Positions 1-9,572 of a stretch of DNA of 64,000 nucleotides are shown here, piece by piece. Source of the stretch: Bryobacteraceae bacterium (GTDB lineage: Bacteria; Acidobacteriota; Terriglobia; Bryobacterales; Bryobacteraceae). The stretch spans positions 496,001-560,000 of the forward strand of contig JAWKHH010000005.1 of assembly GCA_041394945.1 (NCBI GenBank), in the 5' to 3' direction. How positions within the stretch are numbered: the stretch's first letter is position 1; the number at the start of each line of letters is the position of its first letter. The position numbers and the translations under genes were made by a program. The notes below the pieces were generated by a model. It was not told the DNA's origin and did not search any database. It worked only from the letters and a program-made list of their open reading frames with translations.

Positions 1-51
1 CGGGTCCTCTGCCGCGCGTGTGCGGGCGAGCGTTACTGGGAGCCGCTGTAG

Positions 52-609
52 TTGCTGCGGTGCTATATTTCGGACCGCCGGTCCCTGGGCGGAATGGAGC
101 CCCTTGTCGAGAACGTGGCGCGGCGGATGGCGGAGGGCGTGGATCTGATCCAGATCCGCGAGAAGGACTTATCCGCGCGGGAGCTGGAGTTACTCGTGCG
201 GCGGGTGTTGGCGCTGCCGAATATGCGCGGTTCGCGCGTGGTGGTGAATACGCGATGCGATGTGGCCTTGGCCGCGGGTGCGGCCGGCGTGCACCTGCCT
301 TCTGAATCATTCTCGCCGGAACGTCTGCGGCCCATCGTTCCGCCGGGCTTCCTGATCGGGGTGTCGTGCCACTCGCCCGAAGACGTGCGCCGGGCAGAGG
401 AGGAAGGGGCGGACTACGCGGTGTTCAGTCCAGTGTTTCTTTCGCCTTCGAAAGAGGTGCAGAATCCGGTGGGGCTCGAAGGGTTGCGGCGGGCGGTGGA
501 GGGGGCCGGGATTCCGGTGCTGGCCCTGGGAGGCGTGACCGCGCGAAACGCGGTGGCATGTGTACAGGCCGGAGCGGCGGGCGTAGCTGGGATTTCGATG
601 TTTCAGTAG
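52..609 (+). CDS. thiE: thiamine-phosphate synthase (ThiE/TenI family)
   Basis: A 185-residue TIM-barrel protein of the ThiE/TenI family. ThiE joins the pyrimidine and thiazole phosphates to make thiamine phosphate in the cytoplasm. The family signature is visible along its length: YISDRRSLGG at the N-terminus, QIREKDLSA (phosphate/pyrimidine site), VNTRCDVALAAGAAGVHL, then SPVFLSPSK and PVLALGGVTARN with a GAAGVAGISMF end. It begins at a TTG; the YISDRRSLGG stretch is the normal beginning of the family, so this start is reasonable and a weak GGGAG lies upstream. It is somewhat short for ThiE, and TenI-type aminohydrolase-like paralogues cannot be excluded. Its stop codon overlaps the end of uvrA on the other strand by 7 nt. 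Confidence 0.88.
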   Translation: MLRCYISDRRSLGGMEPLVENVARRMAEGVDLIQIREKDLSARELELLVRRVLALPNMRGSRVVVNTRCDVALAAGAAGVHLPSESFSPERLRPIVPPGFLIGVSCHSPEDVRRAEEEGADYAVFSPVFLSPSKEVQNPVGLEGLRRAVEGAGIPVLALGGVTARNAVACVQAGAAGVAGISMFQ

Positions 610-3506
610 CCGCCGTTCCGCAGATACCGCCCCGTCCACGACCCCTTGCATGCCGCCACCTCCGCCGGAGTCCCTTCCACCACAACCGTTCCTCCGCGGT
701 GCCCACCCTCCGGACCCAGATCGATAATCCAATCCGCCGCCCGGATGATCTCCAGGTTGTGCTCGATGATCAGGATGCTCCCGCCCGCCGTGATCAGCCT
801 TTGGAACGCATCCAGCAGCTTCGCGATATCGTCGAAATGCAGCCCTGTTGTCGGCTCGTCAAGCACAAACAGCGTGCCCTTGGTCACGCTACCCGACAGG
901 TGCGACGCCAGCTTCACACGCTGCGCCTCGCCGCCCGATAGCGTCGTCGCCGATTGCCCCAGCCGCAGGTACCCAAGCCCGACGTCGGCAAGCACCTTCA
1001 ATTTATCCACCAGCTTCGGCGTCGTCGCGAAGAATGTGATCGCTTCGGCCACCGTCAACTGCAGCACTTCGTGGATGTTCTTCCCCTGATACTTCACTTC
1101 GAGAAGACTCTGCTTGTATCGCGTGCCGTGGCACTCCTCGCACACCAGCTCCACGTCGGCCAGAAACTGCATCTCCACCGTTACGCGGCCGTCGCCCTGG
1201 CAGTTCTCGCAGCGCCCGCCGGGGATGTTGAACGAAAAATGCCCCGGCGTGTAGCCGCGCCGGTCCGATTCCTTCGTCGACGCGAACAACTCCCGGATCA
1301 CGTCGAACGCCTTGATGTAGGTCACCGGATTCGACCGCGGCGTCCGCCCGATCGGCGACTGGTCCACGAGCACCACGCTCCCCACGAGATTCTTTCCGCG
1401 GATCGCACGCCAGCTTTGCGGGGGACTGTCCTCGCCGCTCTCCTCGGTCTCACCGGCGAACGCCGGCGCCGCCACCCCGCCCAGCGCCTTGTGCACCACC
1501 TCATGCACCAGCGTCGACTTCCCCGAACCCGACACGCCCGTCACCGCCACCATCATGTCGAGCGGAATCGTCACGTCGAAATTCTTCAGGTTGTTCGCCC
1601 GGCAGCCCTCGATCGTCACTGTGCGCCGCCGGTTCACCGGCCGTGGCCTCCGCGGTAGCGCCGTCTTCAACTCCCCGCGCAGATAGCGCGCCGTGAGCGT
1701 CTGCGCCGATCCATCGAACAACTCCGCGCGCGACCCGTGAAACACCACGCGCCCGCCACCTTCGCCCGCGCCTGGACCCAGATCGAGAATCCGGTCCGCC
1801 GCGCGCATCAGGTCAGGATCGTGCTCCACCACGAGCACCGTGTTGCCCAGATCGCGTAGTTCGTGCAGAATGCGGATCAGCCGCTCCGTGTCCCGAGAGT
1901 GCAGCCCGATCGAAGGTTCGTCGAGCACGTACGTGGCGCCCACCAGCCGCGACCCGAGACACGTCGCCAGTTGAATGCGCTGCGCCTCGCCGCCCGAAAG
2001 CGTCGCCGACAAACGGTCGAGCGTCAGGTAGTCGAGCCCCACGTCGTTCAAGAACCGCAGCCGCTGGCGGATCTCGACGAGCACCTGCGCCGCGATCGCC
2101 GCCTCTTCTCGCGAAAGCTCCACGCCGTCGAAAAACTCGAGCGCCTCGGCGATGTTCCGTCGCGCCGTCTCCGCGATCGTCTCTCCGCCCACGCGCACCC
2201 ACAACGCTTCGGGACGCACCCGCGCGCCGTCGCAATCGGGGCAATGCGCGTACCCGCGGTACCGGCTCAGGAACACCCGTATCTGCACCTTGTACTTCTT
2301 CTCTTCCACCTCGGCGAAGAAGGCGAGCACCGCCTTCCATAGCACCGCCTTTTCCTGGCGCGTCAACTCACCGTACGGAACATCCAAACGCACGCGACCC
2401 TTGTGCGTGAGCAGAAAATCCTTCTGGCCCCAGGTGTAGTTGGGCCGTGTCCAGGGATGCACGGCGCCGTCCTTGATCGAAAGAAACGGATCGGGCACCA
2501 CACGCTCCACGGCGTAGTCGATGGTATTGCCGAAGCCCTGGCAGCGCGGGCAGGCGCCGGCCGGTGAGTTGAAGCTGAAAAGGTTCGGCTCCGGTTCGTG
2601 AAAGCCGCGGTCGCATTGCTTGCACGTGAATTTGCCGCTGAATCGCAGCCGCGTCTCGCCCGATGCGGCCTCGAAGATCACCTCGCCCGACTCGCGATAC
2701 GCCAACTCCCCCGCATCCACGATGCGCTGCCGGACGTCGCTCGCGCCCAACGCCAACCGGTCCACGAGCACATACACCGGCTTCGTGAAATTCACTTCGA
2801 GCAGGGATTCCGGCGTCGAAAACTCGAATACCCGGCCCTCCTGGAACAGCCGGTTGAAGCCCTTGCCGCGCAGGTCGAGGAGGCGGTCCCGCAGAGCGTC
2901 CGTCGACGCCCCGGCGGGGATCGGAAACAGCGCGTACCAGCGCGACCCCGCCTTCTCGGAAAGCATCTGCGATGCGATTTCGTCCACCGAATCGCGCGTC
3001 ACGCGGTTTCCGCACTGCGGGCAAAACGTGCGGCCCGCGCGCGCCCACAGCAGGCGCATGTAATCCCAGAGCTCGGTGGACGTCGCCACCGTCGAACGCG
3101 GATTGCGGGTGGTGTTCTTTTGCCGGATGGCGATCGGCGGCGCGATCCCGTCGATCTCGTCCACGTCGGGCTTCTCCATCCGGTCAAGAAACTGCCGCGC
3201 GTACGCCGAAAGCGACTCCACGTACCGCCGCTGCCCTTCCGCGTACACCGTGTCGAAAACCAGCGACGATTTCCCCGAGCCCGAAACGCCCGTCACCACC
3301 GTCATTTGCTCATGCGGAAGATCGAGCGAAAGGTTCTTCAGGTTGTGAACGCGAGCACCGCGGATGGCGATGTGATCGTTAGGAGCGTACGAGCCGCTGG
3401 CCGCGGCCCGTAAGGGGCCAGGAACCGCGCTCGCCGCCCGCGCGGCCGGCGAGTCAGTTGTGCGCGTTTCTTCAGTAGCGCGGGTGTCGCGTCGTCGTTC
3501 CGCCAC
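603..3506 (-). CDS. uvrA: excinuclease ABC subunit A (UvrA)
   Basis: A 967-residue UvrA, the damage-recognising ATPase of nucleotide excision repair that works with UvrB and UvrC. It has two ABC ATPase modules. The first Walker A is GVSGSGKSS near residue 73, and signature LSGGEAQR motifs occur in both halves, each followed by VLDEP(S/T)xGLH. Zinc-binding CxxC pairs are present (CKQCDRGF...CPRCQGFG; CENCQGDG...CEECHGTR), as is the insertion-domain CPQCG. The first 44 or so residues are a low-complexity Ala/Arg/Thr extension before the conserved HIAIRGARVHNLKNL, so the true start may lie further downstream. It is divergent from the gene at 3545 with under 40 bp between them. Confidence 0.97.
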   Translation of the reverse strand: MAERRRDTRATEETRTTDSPAARAASAVPGPLRAAASGSYAPNDHIAIRGARVHNLKNLSLDLPHEQMTVVTGVSGSGKSSLVFDTVYAEGQRRYVESLSAYARQFLDRMEKPDVDEIDGIAPPIAIRQKNTTRNPRSTVATSTELWDYMRLLWARAGRTFCPQCGNRVTRDSVDEIASQMLSEKAGSRWYALFPIPAGASTDALRDRLLDLRGKGFNRLFQEGRVFEFSTPESLLEVNFTKPVYVLVDRLALGASDVRQRIVDAGELAYRESGEVIFEAASGETRLRFSGKFTCKQCDRGFHEPEPNLFSFNSPAGACPRCQGFGNTIDYAVERVVPDPFLSIKDGAVHPWTRPNYTWGQKDFLLTHKGRVRLDVPYGELTRQEKAVLWKAVLAFFAEVEEKKYKVQIRVFLSRYRGYAHCPDCDGARVRPEALWVRVGGETIAETARRNIAEALEFFDGVELSREEAAIAAQVLVEIRQRLRFLNDVGLDYLTLDRLSATLSGGEAQRIQLATCLGSRLVGATYVLDEPSIGLHSRDTERLIRILHELRDLGNTVLVVEHDPDLMRAADRILDLGPGAGEGGGRVVFHGSRAELFDGSAQTLTARYLRGELKTALPRRPRPVNRRRTVTIEGCRANNLKNFDVTIPLDMMVAVTGVSGSGKSTLVHEVVHKALGGVAAPAFAGETEESGEDSPPQSWRAIRGKNLVGSVVLVDQSPIGRTPRSNPVTYIKAFDVIRELFASTKESDRRGYTPGHFSFNIPGGRCENCQGDGRVTVEMQFLADVELVCEECHGTRYKQSLLEVKYQGKNIHEVLQLTVAEAITFFATTPKLVDKLKVLADVGLGYLRLGQSATTLSGGEAQRVKLASHLSGSVTKGTLFVLDEPTTGLHFDDIAKLLDAFQRLITAGGSILIIEHNLEIIRAADWIIDLGPEGGHRGGTVVVEGTPAEVAACKGSWTGRYLRNGGY

Positions 3507-3531
3507 GGGGAACCCTCAGTGTAGCAACCGG

Positions 3532-3545
3532 TACAATGGGTGCCA
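3532..3545 (+). promoter_or_regulatory. -10-like box giving a possible leaderless start
   Basis: TACAAT at 3532-3537 is followed by exactly 7 nt and then ATG at 3545. No Shine-Dalgarno sequence precedes either possible ATG (3536 or 3545). This fits transcription starting at or beside the ATG at 3545. There is no clear -35 box. The call rests on pattern only. Confidence 0.4.
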
Positions 3546-4765
3546 TGCCGACCGTGGGGTTGAAGCCGCCGCGTGCCGCGGATTCGCAGCCACGCGGGCT
3601 TGTCGAGGCCGTTGCCGCCAGCGCCACCTTCGCCCGCTCGCCGGTCCTCCGAAAACTCCTCCTCTACTTGTGGGACCATCGGGGCGTCGATGGCGACTCC
3701 ACGCCCGGTGAGTACGCCATCGCCGTCGACGTGTTCGGCAAGGGCGAGGATTTCGATCCCCGCATCGACGCCACCGTGCGGGTGCAGGTTTCGCGCCTCC
3801 GTCACAAGCTCAAGGAATACGACGAGAAGGAAGGCGCCGGCGCGGCGGAGCGGCTTACGATTCCGGCCGGTTCCCATCGCCTTGAAATCGAAGCAGTGCC
3901 GCGCCCCACTATGGTTCGGCCCGCTTTCCCGTGGCGAGGCCTCCTCGCCGCCGCCGCCATCGCCGCGATCGTGTCGCTGGCCGCGTGGAATTTCGCCCTG
4001 CGCGCCGACCTTGCCGCCCGCCAGACCAGTGAAGCGCTCCCCGAATTCTGGCGCGCCATGCTCCATCCAGGCCGCCTCACGCGCATCATTTACCCGATCC
4101 CGGTCTTTTACAACTTTGACCGGCTCCGCGTTCGCGACGTCGATAACAACGATCCCGACGGTTGGCGGAACAGTCCGCGCCTGGCCCCGTTTGTCCGCTT
4201 GCACGGCGCGCCCGCGCTCAGCCAGAGCTACTCGGTCTCGAGCGATACCGCCGCCGTCATCCAACTCACGCGCTTCCTCGCTCTCCGGCAGGCGCCCTCC
4301 GACGTCTCTGCGGCGGAGGAGATTTCGCTCGGCCAGTACGGCAACGAGAACCTGATTCTGCTCGGCATCCTTCCCACGAACGCCGCGCTCGAACCCTTCC
4401 TCCGCGGCATGAACTTCCACACTGCCAGCGGCGGCGGCGCCGTGGCCAATCGCGCCCCTGCCGCGGGCGAACCGGAGCGATGGGTTGGGCGAACGATCAG
4501 CGAAGGCCAGCAGATCCGATACGGTCTCATTGCCGCCGTACCAGGGCAAACCGCCGGGTCGCGCCTGCTGCTCCTGATGGGGCTCGATACCGCTTCCCTC
4601 GGCGCGGCGCTCACTTCGCCGCCAAGCCTGGCCGACCTCACCGGCCGATGGTCCGCCGCCGGTAGGCCCGCGCTGTTCGAAGCCGTGATCGAGGCGAGGG
4701 TCCATCACCGCGTCACGCAAAGAGCCCGCGTTATCGCACTGCGCCCCATCGCTCCAACTCGCTGA
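3545..4765 (+). CDS. membrane-anchored winged-helix (OmpR/Trans_reg_C-like) protein with extracytoplasmic sensor region
   Basis: About 406 residues. The N-terminal 100 residues carry a winged-helix type often fused to sensor or cyclase-like modules in Solibacteres: FARSPVLRKLLLYL, then YAIAVDVFGK, DFDPRIDATVRVQVSRLR and HKLKEYDEKE. A single membrane segment (WRGLLAAAAIAAIVSLAAW) follows, then a roughly 250-residue domain I do not recognise, predicted to be outside the membrane. The layout resembles CadC/ToxR-type one-component regulators that bind DNA while anchored in the membrane. An alternative ATG at 3536 adds three residues; 3545 is preferred because of the -10-like box 7 nt upstream. 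It lies just before an Oar-like receptor gene, which may be a target. That link is inference. Confidence 0.75.
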   Translation: MPTVGLKPPRAADSQPRGLVEAVAASATFARSPVLRKLLLYLWDHRGVDGDSTPGEYAIAVDVFGKGEDFDPRIDATVRVQVSRLRHKLKEYDEKEGAGAAERLTIPAGSHRLEIEAVPRPTMVRPAFPWRGLLAAAAIAAIVSLAAWNFALRADLAARQTSEALPEFWRAMLHPGRLTRIIYPIPVFYNFDRLRVRDVDNNDPDGWRNSPRLAPFVRLHGAPALSQSYSVSSDTAAVIQLTRFLALRQAPSDVSAAEEISLGQYGNENLILLGILPTNAALEPFLRGMNFHTASGGGAVANRAPAAGEPERWVGRTISEGQQIRYGLIAAVPGQTAGSRLLLLMGLDTASLGAALTSPPSLADLTGRWSAAGRPALFEAVIEARVHHRVTQRARVIALRPIAPTR

Positions 4766-4828
4766 TTGCAAGCGGTAACAGGCGCGTAACAGACCTCTCG
4801 AAACTAGTCAGCGCGCATCCCGCCAATC

Positions 4829-4841
4829 TAATATTGCCGCA
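4829..4841 (+). promoter_or_regulatory. -10-like box 6 nt before the TonB receptor start
   Basis: TAATAT at 4829-4834 stands 6 nt before the ATG at 4841, and there is no Shine-Dalgarno sequence. It is a possible leaderless promoter of the same type as at 3532 and 9559. Confidence 0.3.
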
Positions 4842-7800
4842 TGACCACGCGGTTCTCTGCCCTGTTGCTGCTCGCAATTCTCCCCGCCTTGCCGATAAAG
4901 GCCCAGGTCCTTTACGGCAGCCTCGTCGGCGCGGTGACGGACCCTTCCGGCGCCGCCGTCACCGGAGCCACTGTCCGGCTCCAAAACACGAGCACCGCCG
5001 CGACAGTGGAGGCGCTCACATCCGCCCTCGGCTTCAGCTTCCCCAACATCCAATCCGGATCGTACGAACTCGAAGTCACCGCCGCCGGTTTCCGCACGTT
5101 CCGCCGCGCCGGCATTCTCGTGGGCGCGAACGAAGTGGTCCGCGCCGATGTCGCCCTCACCCTCGGCGAAGCCACGCAGACTGTAGAGATCTCCGCCGAA
5201 CTCCCCATCCTCCAAAGCGACCGCTCCGATGTTCGCAAGGAACTCAGCGCCAAGGACCTCAACAATCTCCCCGTGCCCGGGTACCGGAACTTCCAGGCGC
5301 TGCTCGGCCTGGTCCCGGGTGTCACCCCCCCGCGCGACTCCAATTCCATCGCCGGCAACCCCGCGGGATCTCTCGTGGCCAACGTCAACGGCGCCAGCCA
5401 AAGCAACAACAACACCCGCATCGACGGAGCCAGCAACACCTATCTCTGGCTGCCCCATCTCACCGCCTACGTCCCGCCGCTCGAATCCATCGGCAGCGTT
5501 AATATTGTCACCAACAGCTACGACGCCGAACAAGGCATGGCCGCCGGAGCCGTCGTCAGCGTCGAAACCAAGAGCGGCTCCAACGAATTCCACGGCAGCG
5601 GGTTCGAGTATCACACCAACAGCCGGATGAAAGCCCGCAACGTCTTCTTCACCACGCCGGGTGTGCTGCCGAAGAACCTGATCAACCAGTTCGGCGGAAC
5701 CTTCGGCGGCCCCATCCGCCGCAACAAGCTCTTCTTCTTCACCAGCTACGAAGCCATGCGCCAGCGCCAGAACTTCTCGCGCTTCGCCACCATCCCCGCC
5801 ACCCGGCACCGCACGGGTGATTTCAGCGATGTCCCCACGCTGATCTACGACCCGCTCACCGGCGCTGCCAACGGCACGGGCCGGCAGCCCTTCGCCGGCA
5901 ACCTGCTTCCCACCGCGCGGCTCGATTCCATCGCCCAACGTCTGCTCGCTGCCGCGCCCGCGCCCACCAGCACGTCTCTCTCTCAAAACTTCTTCGCCTC
6001 CGCCCCGCTTCGCATCTCGCGCGACAACTACGACATTAAGGGCAACTGGAACGTCAAGGACGGCGCCCAGATGTTCGCCCGCTACGCGCTCTTCAACTAC
6101 ACGACGTTCGATCCACCGGCCATGGGCGACGCCGGCGGCCGCGGCGTCGCTTCGACGTTCCCCGGCACGGACACCGGCCGCGTCCACAGCCTCACCGTCG
6201 GCGGGTCTCATGTCGTCACGCCGTCGCTCATCGTCGACGGCCACTTCAGTTTCACCCAGCAGGGCCAGTATGGCAACGATTCCTTCTATGGAAAGAACAT
6301 CGGCCTCGACGATTTGAAGATCCCCGGCTCCAACGGACCCACCATCCGCGAGAGCGGCATGCCCGGTTTTCAGATCAGCAACTACGAAGGGCTCGGCGGC
6401 TACATCAACTCCTCGCCCCGCTTCAGAACGGACCGCCAGTATCAGTACTCGCTCAACGGCGCCTACGCGCATGGCGCGCACAGCCTCCGCTGGGGCGGCG
6501 AAGTGGCGCGGCAGCAGATGAATCACTACCAGCCCGCCGGCACGTTCGGCCCGCGCGGCGGCTTCACCTACGCCGGCGGACCCACGGCGCTCAGCGGCGG
6601 CCCCGCGCCCACGCAATTCAACTCCCTGGCGTCGTTCCTGCTCGGCTACGCGTCCACCCTCGGCAAGAGCGTGCCCACCAGCGAAGAGATGCGGACGCGC
6701 CTTTCGAACCTCGGCCTCTACTTCCGTGACCGTTGGCAGGTGAACCAGGCGCTGACGCTGAATCTCGGCGTCCGCTGGGAATACTATCCGATGGTGCGCC
6801 GCGACACCCGCGGCGTGGAGCGCTACGACTGGACCACGAATCAGATGCTGATCGGCGGCGAAGGGTCCACTCCGATCTCCACGGGCGTCACCACCAGCAA
6901 GAAGCTTTTCGCGCCCCGCATCGGGATCGCGTGGCGCTTCAACCCCAAGACCGTCTTCCGTACCGGTTACGGCATCAGCATCGATCCGTTCCCGCTCGCC
7001 ATCCCGCTGCGCAGTTCCTATCCCACGGTGATCGAACAATCGGTGGTCTCGCCGAATTCGTTCTCATTCGCTGGCCGCACCGCCGACGGGATCCCGCTCC
7101 CCGTGCTGCCAGACGTCTCTTCCGGCGTCATCCCGCTACCGCCATCGGTAACCACTCTCACCATCCAACAGAACTTCCATCGCGGCTACGTCCAATCGTT
7201 CAACTTCACGCTCCAGCGCGAACTCGGCCGCGGCTTCGTGGCCCAGGCCGGCTATGTCTCCTCGCGCAGCATCCGCCTCACCAACCGGCGGGATCTCAAC
7301 GCGTCCAACACGCCCGGCGCTGGCGCGGCAGGCCGCCCCTACTTCGCTCCGTTCCGCCGCAACGTCGCCACCACGCTCCACGAGCCTGCCTACACTTCCG
7401 ACTACCACTCGCTCCAGGCGCAGGTGGACCGCCGCTTCACCAACGGCCTCAGCTTCGGCCTCGCCTACACGTTCTCCAAAGCGACCGGCTACGGCGACAA
7501 CAACGATAGCGGCCTCTTCTTCAACGCCGTCAGCCAGCTTGACCGCAATCATTCCCTGCTCGGCTTCGATCGCACCCACAACCTTCGGCTTTCGAGCGTC
7601 TACGAACTGCCCTTCGGAACCGGCAAGCCCCATGCCTCCACCGGCCTCGCCGCGGCGGTGCTCGGCGGGTGGCAGTTGAACGGTGTCTTCAGCGCCTACA
7701 GCGGCAACCCGTTCACGGTGACTTCGTCCACCGCCAGCCTGAACGCTCCGGGTAACAGTCAGGTGGCGGACCAGGTGCTTTCCGACGTGCGCATCCTCGG

Positions 7801-8146
7801 CGGAACCGGCCGCGGCGAGCCTTGGTTCGATCCGCTGGCGTTTCGCGGCGTCAACCAGGTCCGCTTCGGCGCCGCCGGCCTCAACTCCATCCGTGGACCC
7901 GGCCTCGTCAACATCGACCTCGGCATCTTCCGGACCTTCGCCATCACGGAACGCTTCCGCCTCCAGTTCCGCGCCGAAGCCTTCAACGCCACCAACACGC
8001 CGCACTTCAACAATCCCGGCGCCAACGCCTCCAACCTCGTGCTCAACGCCGACGGCAGCGTCCGAACCCTCGGCGGCTACACCGAGATCACCAGCGCGCG
8101 GAGCGATGAACGCCAGGCAAGGCTCGCGCTACGGCTGTCATTCTGA
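4841..8146 (+). CDS. Oar-like TonB-dependent receptor with carboxypeptidase-regulatory N-domain
   Basis: An 1101-residue outer-membrane beta-barrel protein. A cleavable signal peptide (about 22 residues, ending PIKAQ) is followed by a CarboxypepD_reg-like domain (about residues 24-110: GSLVGAVTDPSGAAVTGATV...). Next comes a plug domain (KDLNNLPVPGYRNFQALLG... and VNIVTNSYDAEQG) and a long barrel ending in aromatic RLALRLSF. This domain order defines the Oar/Cna-B-like TonB receptors that are strongly expanded in Acidobacteria and usually linked to uptake of large or plant-derived substrates. The substrate cannot be read from the sequence. The two following genes encode secreted glycan-type proteins, so a polysaccharide product is plausible. 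Confidence 0.93.
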   Translation: MTTRFSALLLLAILPALPIKAQVLYGSLVGAVTDPSGAAVTGATVRLQNTSTAATVEALTSALGFSFPNIQSGSYELEVTAAGFRTFRRAGILVGANEVVRADVALTLGEATQTVEISAELPILQSDRSDVRKELSAKDLNNLPVPGYRNFQALLGLVPGVTPPRDSNSIAGNPAGSLVANVNGASQSNNNTRIDGASNTYLWLPHLTAYVPPLESIGSVNIVTNSYDAEQGMAAGAVVSVETKSGSNEFHGSGFEYHTNSRMKARNVFFTTPGVLPKNLINQFGGTFGGPIRRNKLFFFTSYEAMRQRQNFSRFATIPATRHRTGDFSDVPTLIYDPLTGAANGTGRQPFAGNLLPTARLDSIAQRLLAAAPAPTSTSLSQNFFASAPLRISRDNYDIKGNWNVKDGAQMFARYALFNYTTFDPPAMGDAGGRGVASTFPGTDTGRVHSLTVGGSHVVTPSLIVDGHFSFTQQGQYGNDSFYGKNIGLDDLKIPGSNGPTIRESGMPGFQISNYEGLGGYINSSPRFRTDRQYQYSLNGAYAHGAHSLRWGGEVARQQMNHYQPAGTFGPRGGFTYAGGPTALSGGPAPTQFNSLASFLLGYASTLGKSVPTSEEMRTRLSNLGLYFRDRWQVNQALTLNLGVRWEYYPMVRRDTRGVERYDWTTNQMLIGGEGSTPISTGVTTSKKLFAPRIGIAWRFNPKTVFRTGYGISIDPFPLAIPLRSSYPTVIEQSVVSPNSFSFAGRTADGIPLPVLPDVSSGVIPLPPSVTTLTIQQNFHRGYVQSFNFTLQRELGRGFVAQAGYVSSRSIRLTNRRDLNASNTPGAGAAGRPYFAPFRRNVATTLHEPAYTSDYHSLQAQVDRRFTNGLSFGLAYTFSKATGYGDNNDSGLFFNAVSQLDRNHSLLGFDRTHNLRLSSVYELPFGTGKPHASTGLAAAVLGGWQLNGVFSAYSGNPFTVTSSTASLNAPGNSQVADQVLSDVRILGGTGRGEPWFDPLAFRGVNQVRFGAAGLNSIRGPGLVNIDLGIFRTFAITERFRLQFRAEAFNATNTPHFNNPGANASNLVLNADGSVRTLGGYTEITSARSDERQARLALRLSF

Positions 8147-8160
8147 AGAAGGATCGAACG

Positions 8161-9552
8161 ATGCGAACACTCCTCACGCTCGCCGTGTGTCTGCCCGCGC
8201 TCGCCGCGGACCCCAAGGTCACGCTCAACGAAATCGCCGACGGCTATCGCGGTATCTGGTACTTCAATCAGCCCTCCGGGGACCAGTACGTCTACAAATA
8301 CAGCGGCGGCTTCGCCACCTACCCGCAGCAGCAATCCCCCATCGCCATCTACGCGCCGGAAGTGAACAAGACGTTCTTCGTCTACGGCGGCGCGCGCGGC
8401 AATCCCTCCGAAGGCGCGAAACCCGAACTCGTTCACATGGTCTCCTACTATGACCACGCCACCGGCATGGTCCCGCGGCCCACACTTCTGCTCGACAAGG
8501 GCACCGGCGACGCCCACGACAATCCGCTGCTCTCGATCGACGACGCAGGCCACCTCTGGGTGTTCTCGAACGCCCACGGAACTTCCCGCCCGTCGTTCGT
8601 CCACCGCAGCCGCAAACCGTGGGACATTCGCGATTTCGAACTCGTCACCACCACCAACTTCTCCTACGGCCACGTCTGGCACCAGCCCGGCAAGGGCTTT
8701 CTCTTCCTTCACACCCTGTACGAGAACAAAGGCCGCAGCCTCTACGTCGCATCGAGCAAAGACGGCCGCGAGTGGACCAAGCCCAACCTGATGGCGCGCG
8801 TCGACCTCGGCCACTACCAGGTAACGGCGCGCGCGGGCGAGCGCGTCGCCTCCGCGTTCAACATGCACCCGGACCCCATCGGTTTGAACGCGCGCACCAA
8901 TCTCTACTACGTCGAAACTCCCGATTGGGGCCGCTCCTGGAAGAACGCCCAGGGCGACCCCGTGTCGTTCCCGCTGCGCGAAGCCGCCAACGCCGCTCTC
9001 GTTCACGACTACAAATCCGAAGGCCTGCTCGTCTACCTGAAGGAGGTCGCGTTCGATACCGACGGGCATCCAGTGATTCTGTACCTCACATCGAAGGGCT
9101 ACGAGGCCGGCCCGAAGAACGGCGCGCGCCAGTGGCGCACCGCCCGTTGGACCGGCGCCGAATGGCAGATCCGCCCGTTCACCACCAGCGACCACAACTA
9201 CGACTTCGGCGGCCTGTGGATCGACAAGGACGGCGCGTGGCGCGTGTTCGCGCCTACCGAACCCGGCCCGCAGCCCAACACCACCGGCGGCGACATGGTC
9301 CTCTGGCTCTCGCGCGATCGCGGCGCGACCTGGAAGAAGGTCCGCCAACTCACCCACGCCAAGACCTGGAACCACACCTTCGCCAAGAAGCCCGTCAACG
9401 CTCACCCTGATTTCTACGCCATCTGGGCCGACGGCGACACCCTCAAGCCCTCGAACTCGCGAATCTACTTCACGGACAAAGAGGGCGGCGCTGTCTGGCA
9501 ACTGCCCGAACGCATGGTGGGCGAGTTCGCAAAACCCATCCGCGTGAAGTAG
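8161..9552 (+). CDS. secreted BNR-repeat (BNR_4-type) propeller protein
   Basis: A 463-residue exported protein with a short signal peptide (LALTLAVCLPALAA-like). The mature part starts with the EIADGYRGIWYFNQPSGDQY motif typical of BNR_4-family beta-propellers. It continues with Asp-box-like sequences (SSKDGREW, DWGRSWKNA, SRDRGATWKKV) and DNPLLSIDDAGHLWVFSNAHG. The fold family includes sialidase-like proteins and several polysaccharide lyases (ulvan-type and related), so a glycan-degrading or binding role is likely, but the reaction cannot be assigned. It starts 14 nt after the TonB receptor stop and reads as part of the same unit. Confidence 0.82.
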   Translation: MRTLLTLAVCLPALAADPKVTLNEIADGYRGIWYFNQPSGDQYVYKYSGGFATYPQQQSPIAIYAPEVNKTFFVYGGARGNPSEGAKPELVHMVSYYDHATGMVPRPTLLLDKGTGDAHDNPLLSIDDAGHLWVFSNAHGTSRPSFVHRSRKPWDIRDFELVTTTNFSYGHVWHQPGKGFLFLHTLYENKGRSLYVASSKDGREWTKPNLMARVDLGHYQVTARAGERVASAFNMHPDPIGLNARTNLYYVETPDWGRSWKNAQGDPVSFPLREAANAALVHDYKSEGLLVYLKEVAFDTDGHPVILYLTSKGYEAGPKNGARQWRTARWTGAEWQIRPFTTSDHNYDFGGLWIDKDGAWRVFAPTEPGPQPNTTGGDMVLWLSRDRGATWKKVRQLTHAKTWNHTFAKKPVNAHPDFYAIWADGDTLKPSNSRIYFTDKEGGAVWQLPERMVGEFAKPIRVK

Positions 9553-9558
9553 GTGTGC

Positions 9559-9572
9559 AACAATCGAACGCA
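9559..9572 (+). promoter_or_regulatory. -10-like box giving a possible leaderless start
   Basis: AACAAT at 9559-9564 is followed by 7 nt and then ATG at 9572, with no Shine-Dalgarno sequence. The spacing is identical to that at 3532 and 58073. Confidence 0.35.

Noticed and set aside
4808..7039. 743-residue minus-strand frame opposite the TonB receptor
   Set aside because: Composition (Ala/Gly/Glu/Arg runs) is that of a shadow in high-GC DNA; it has no start context or domains.
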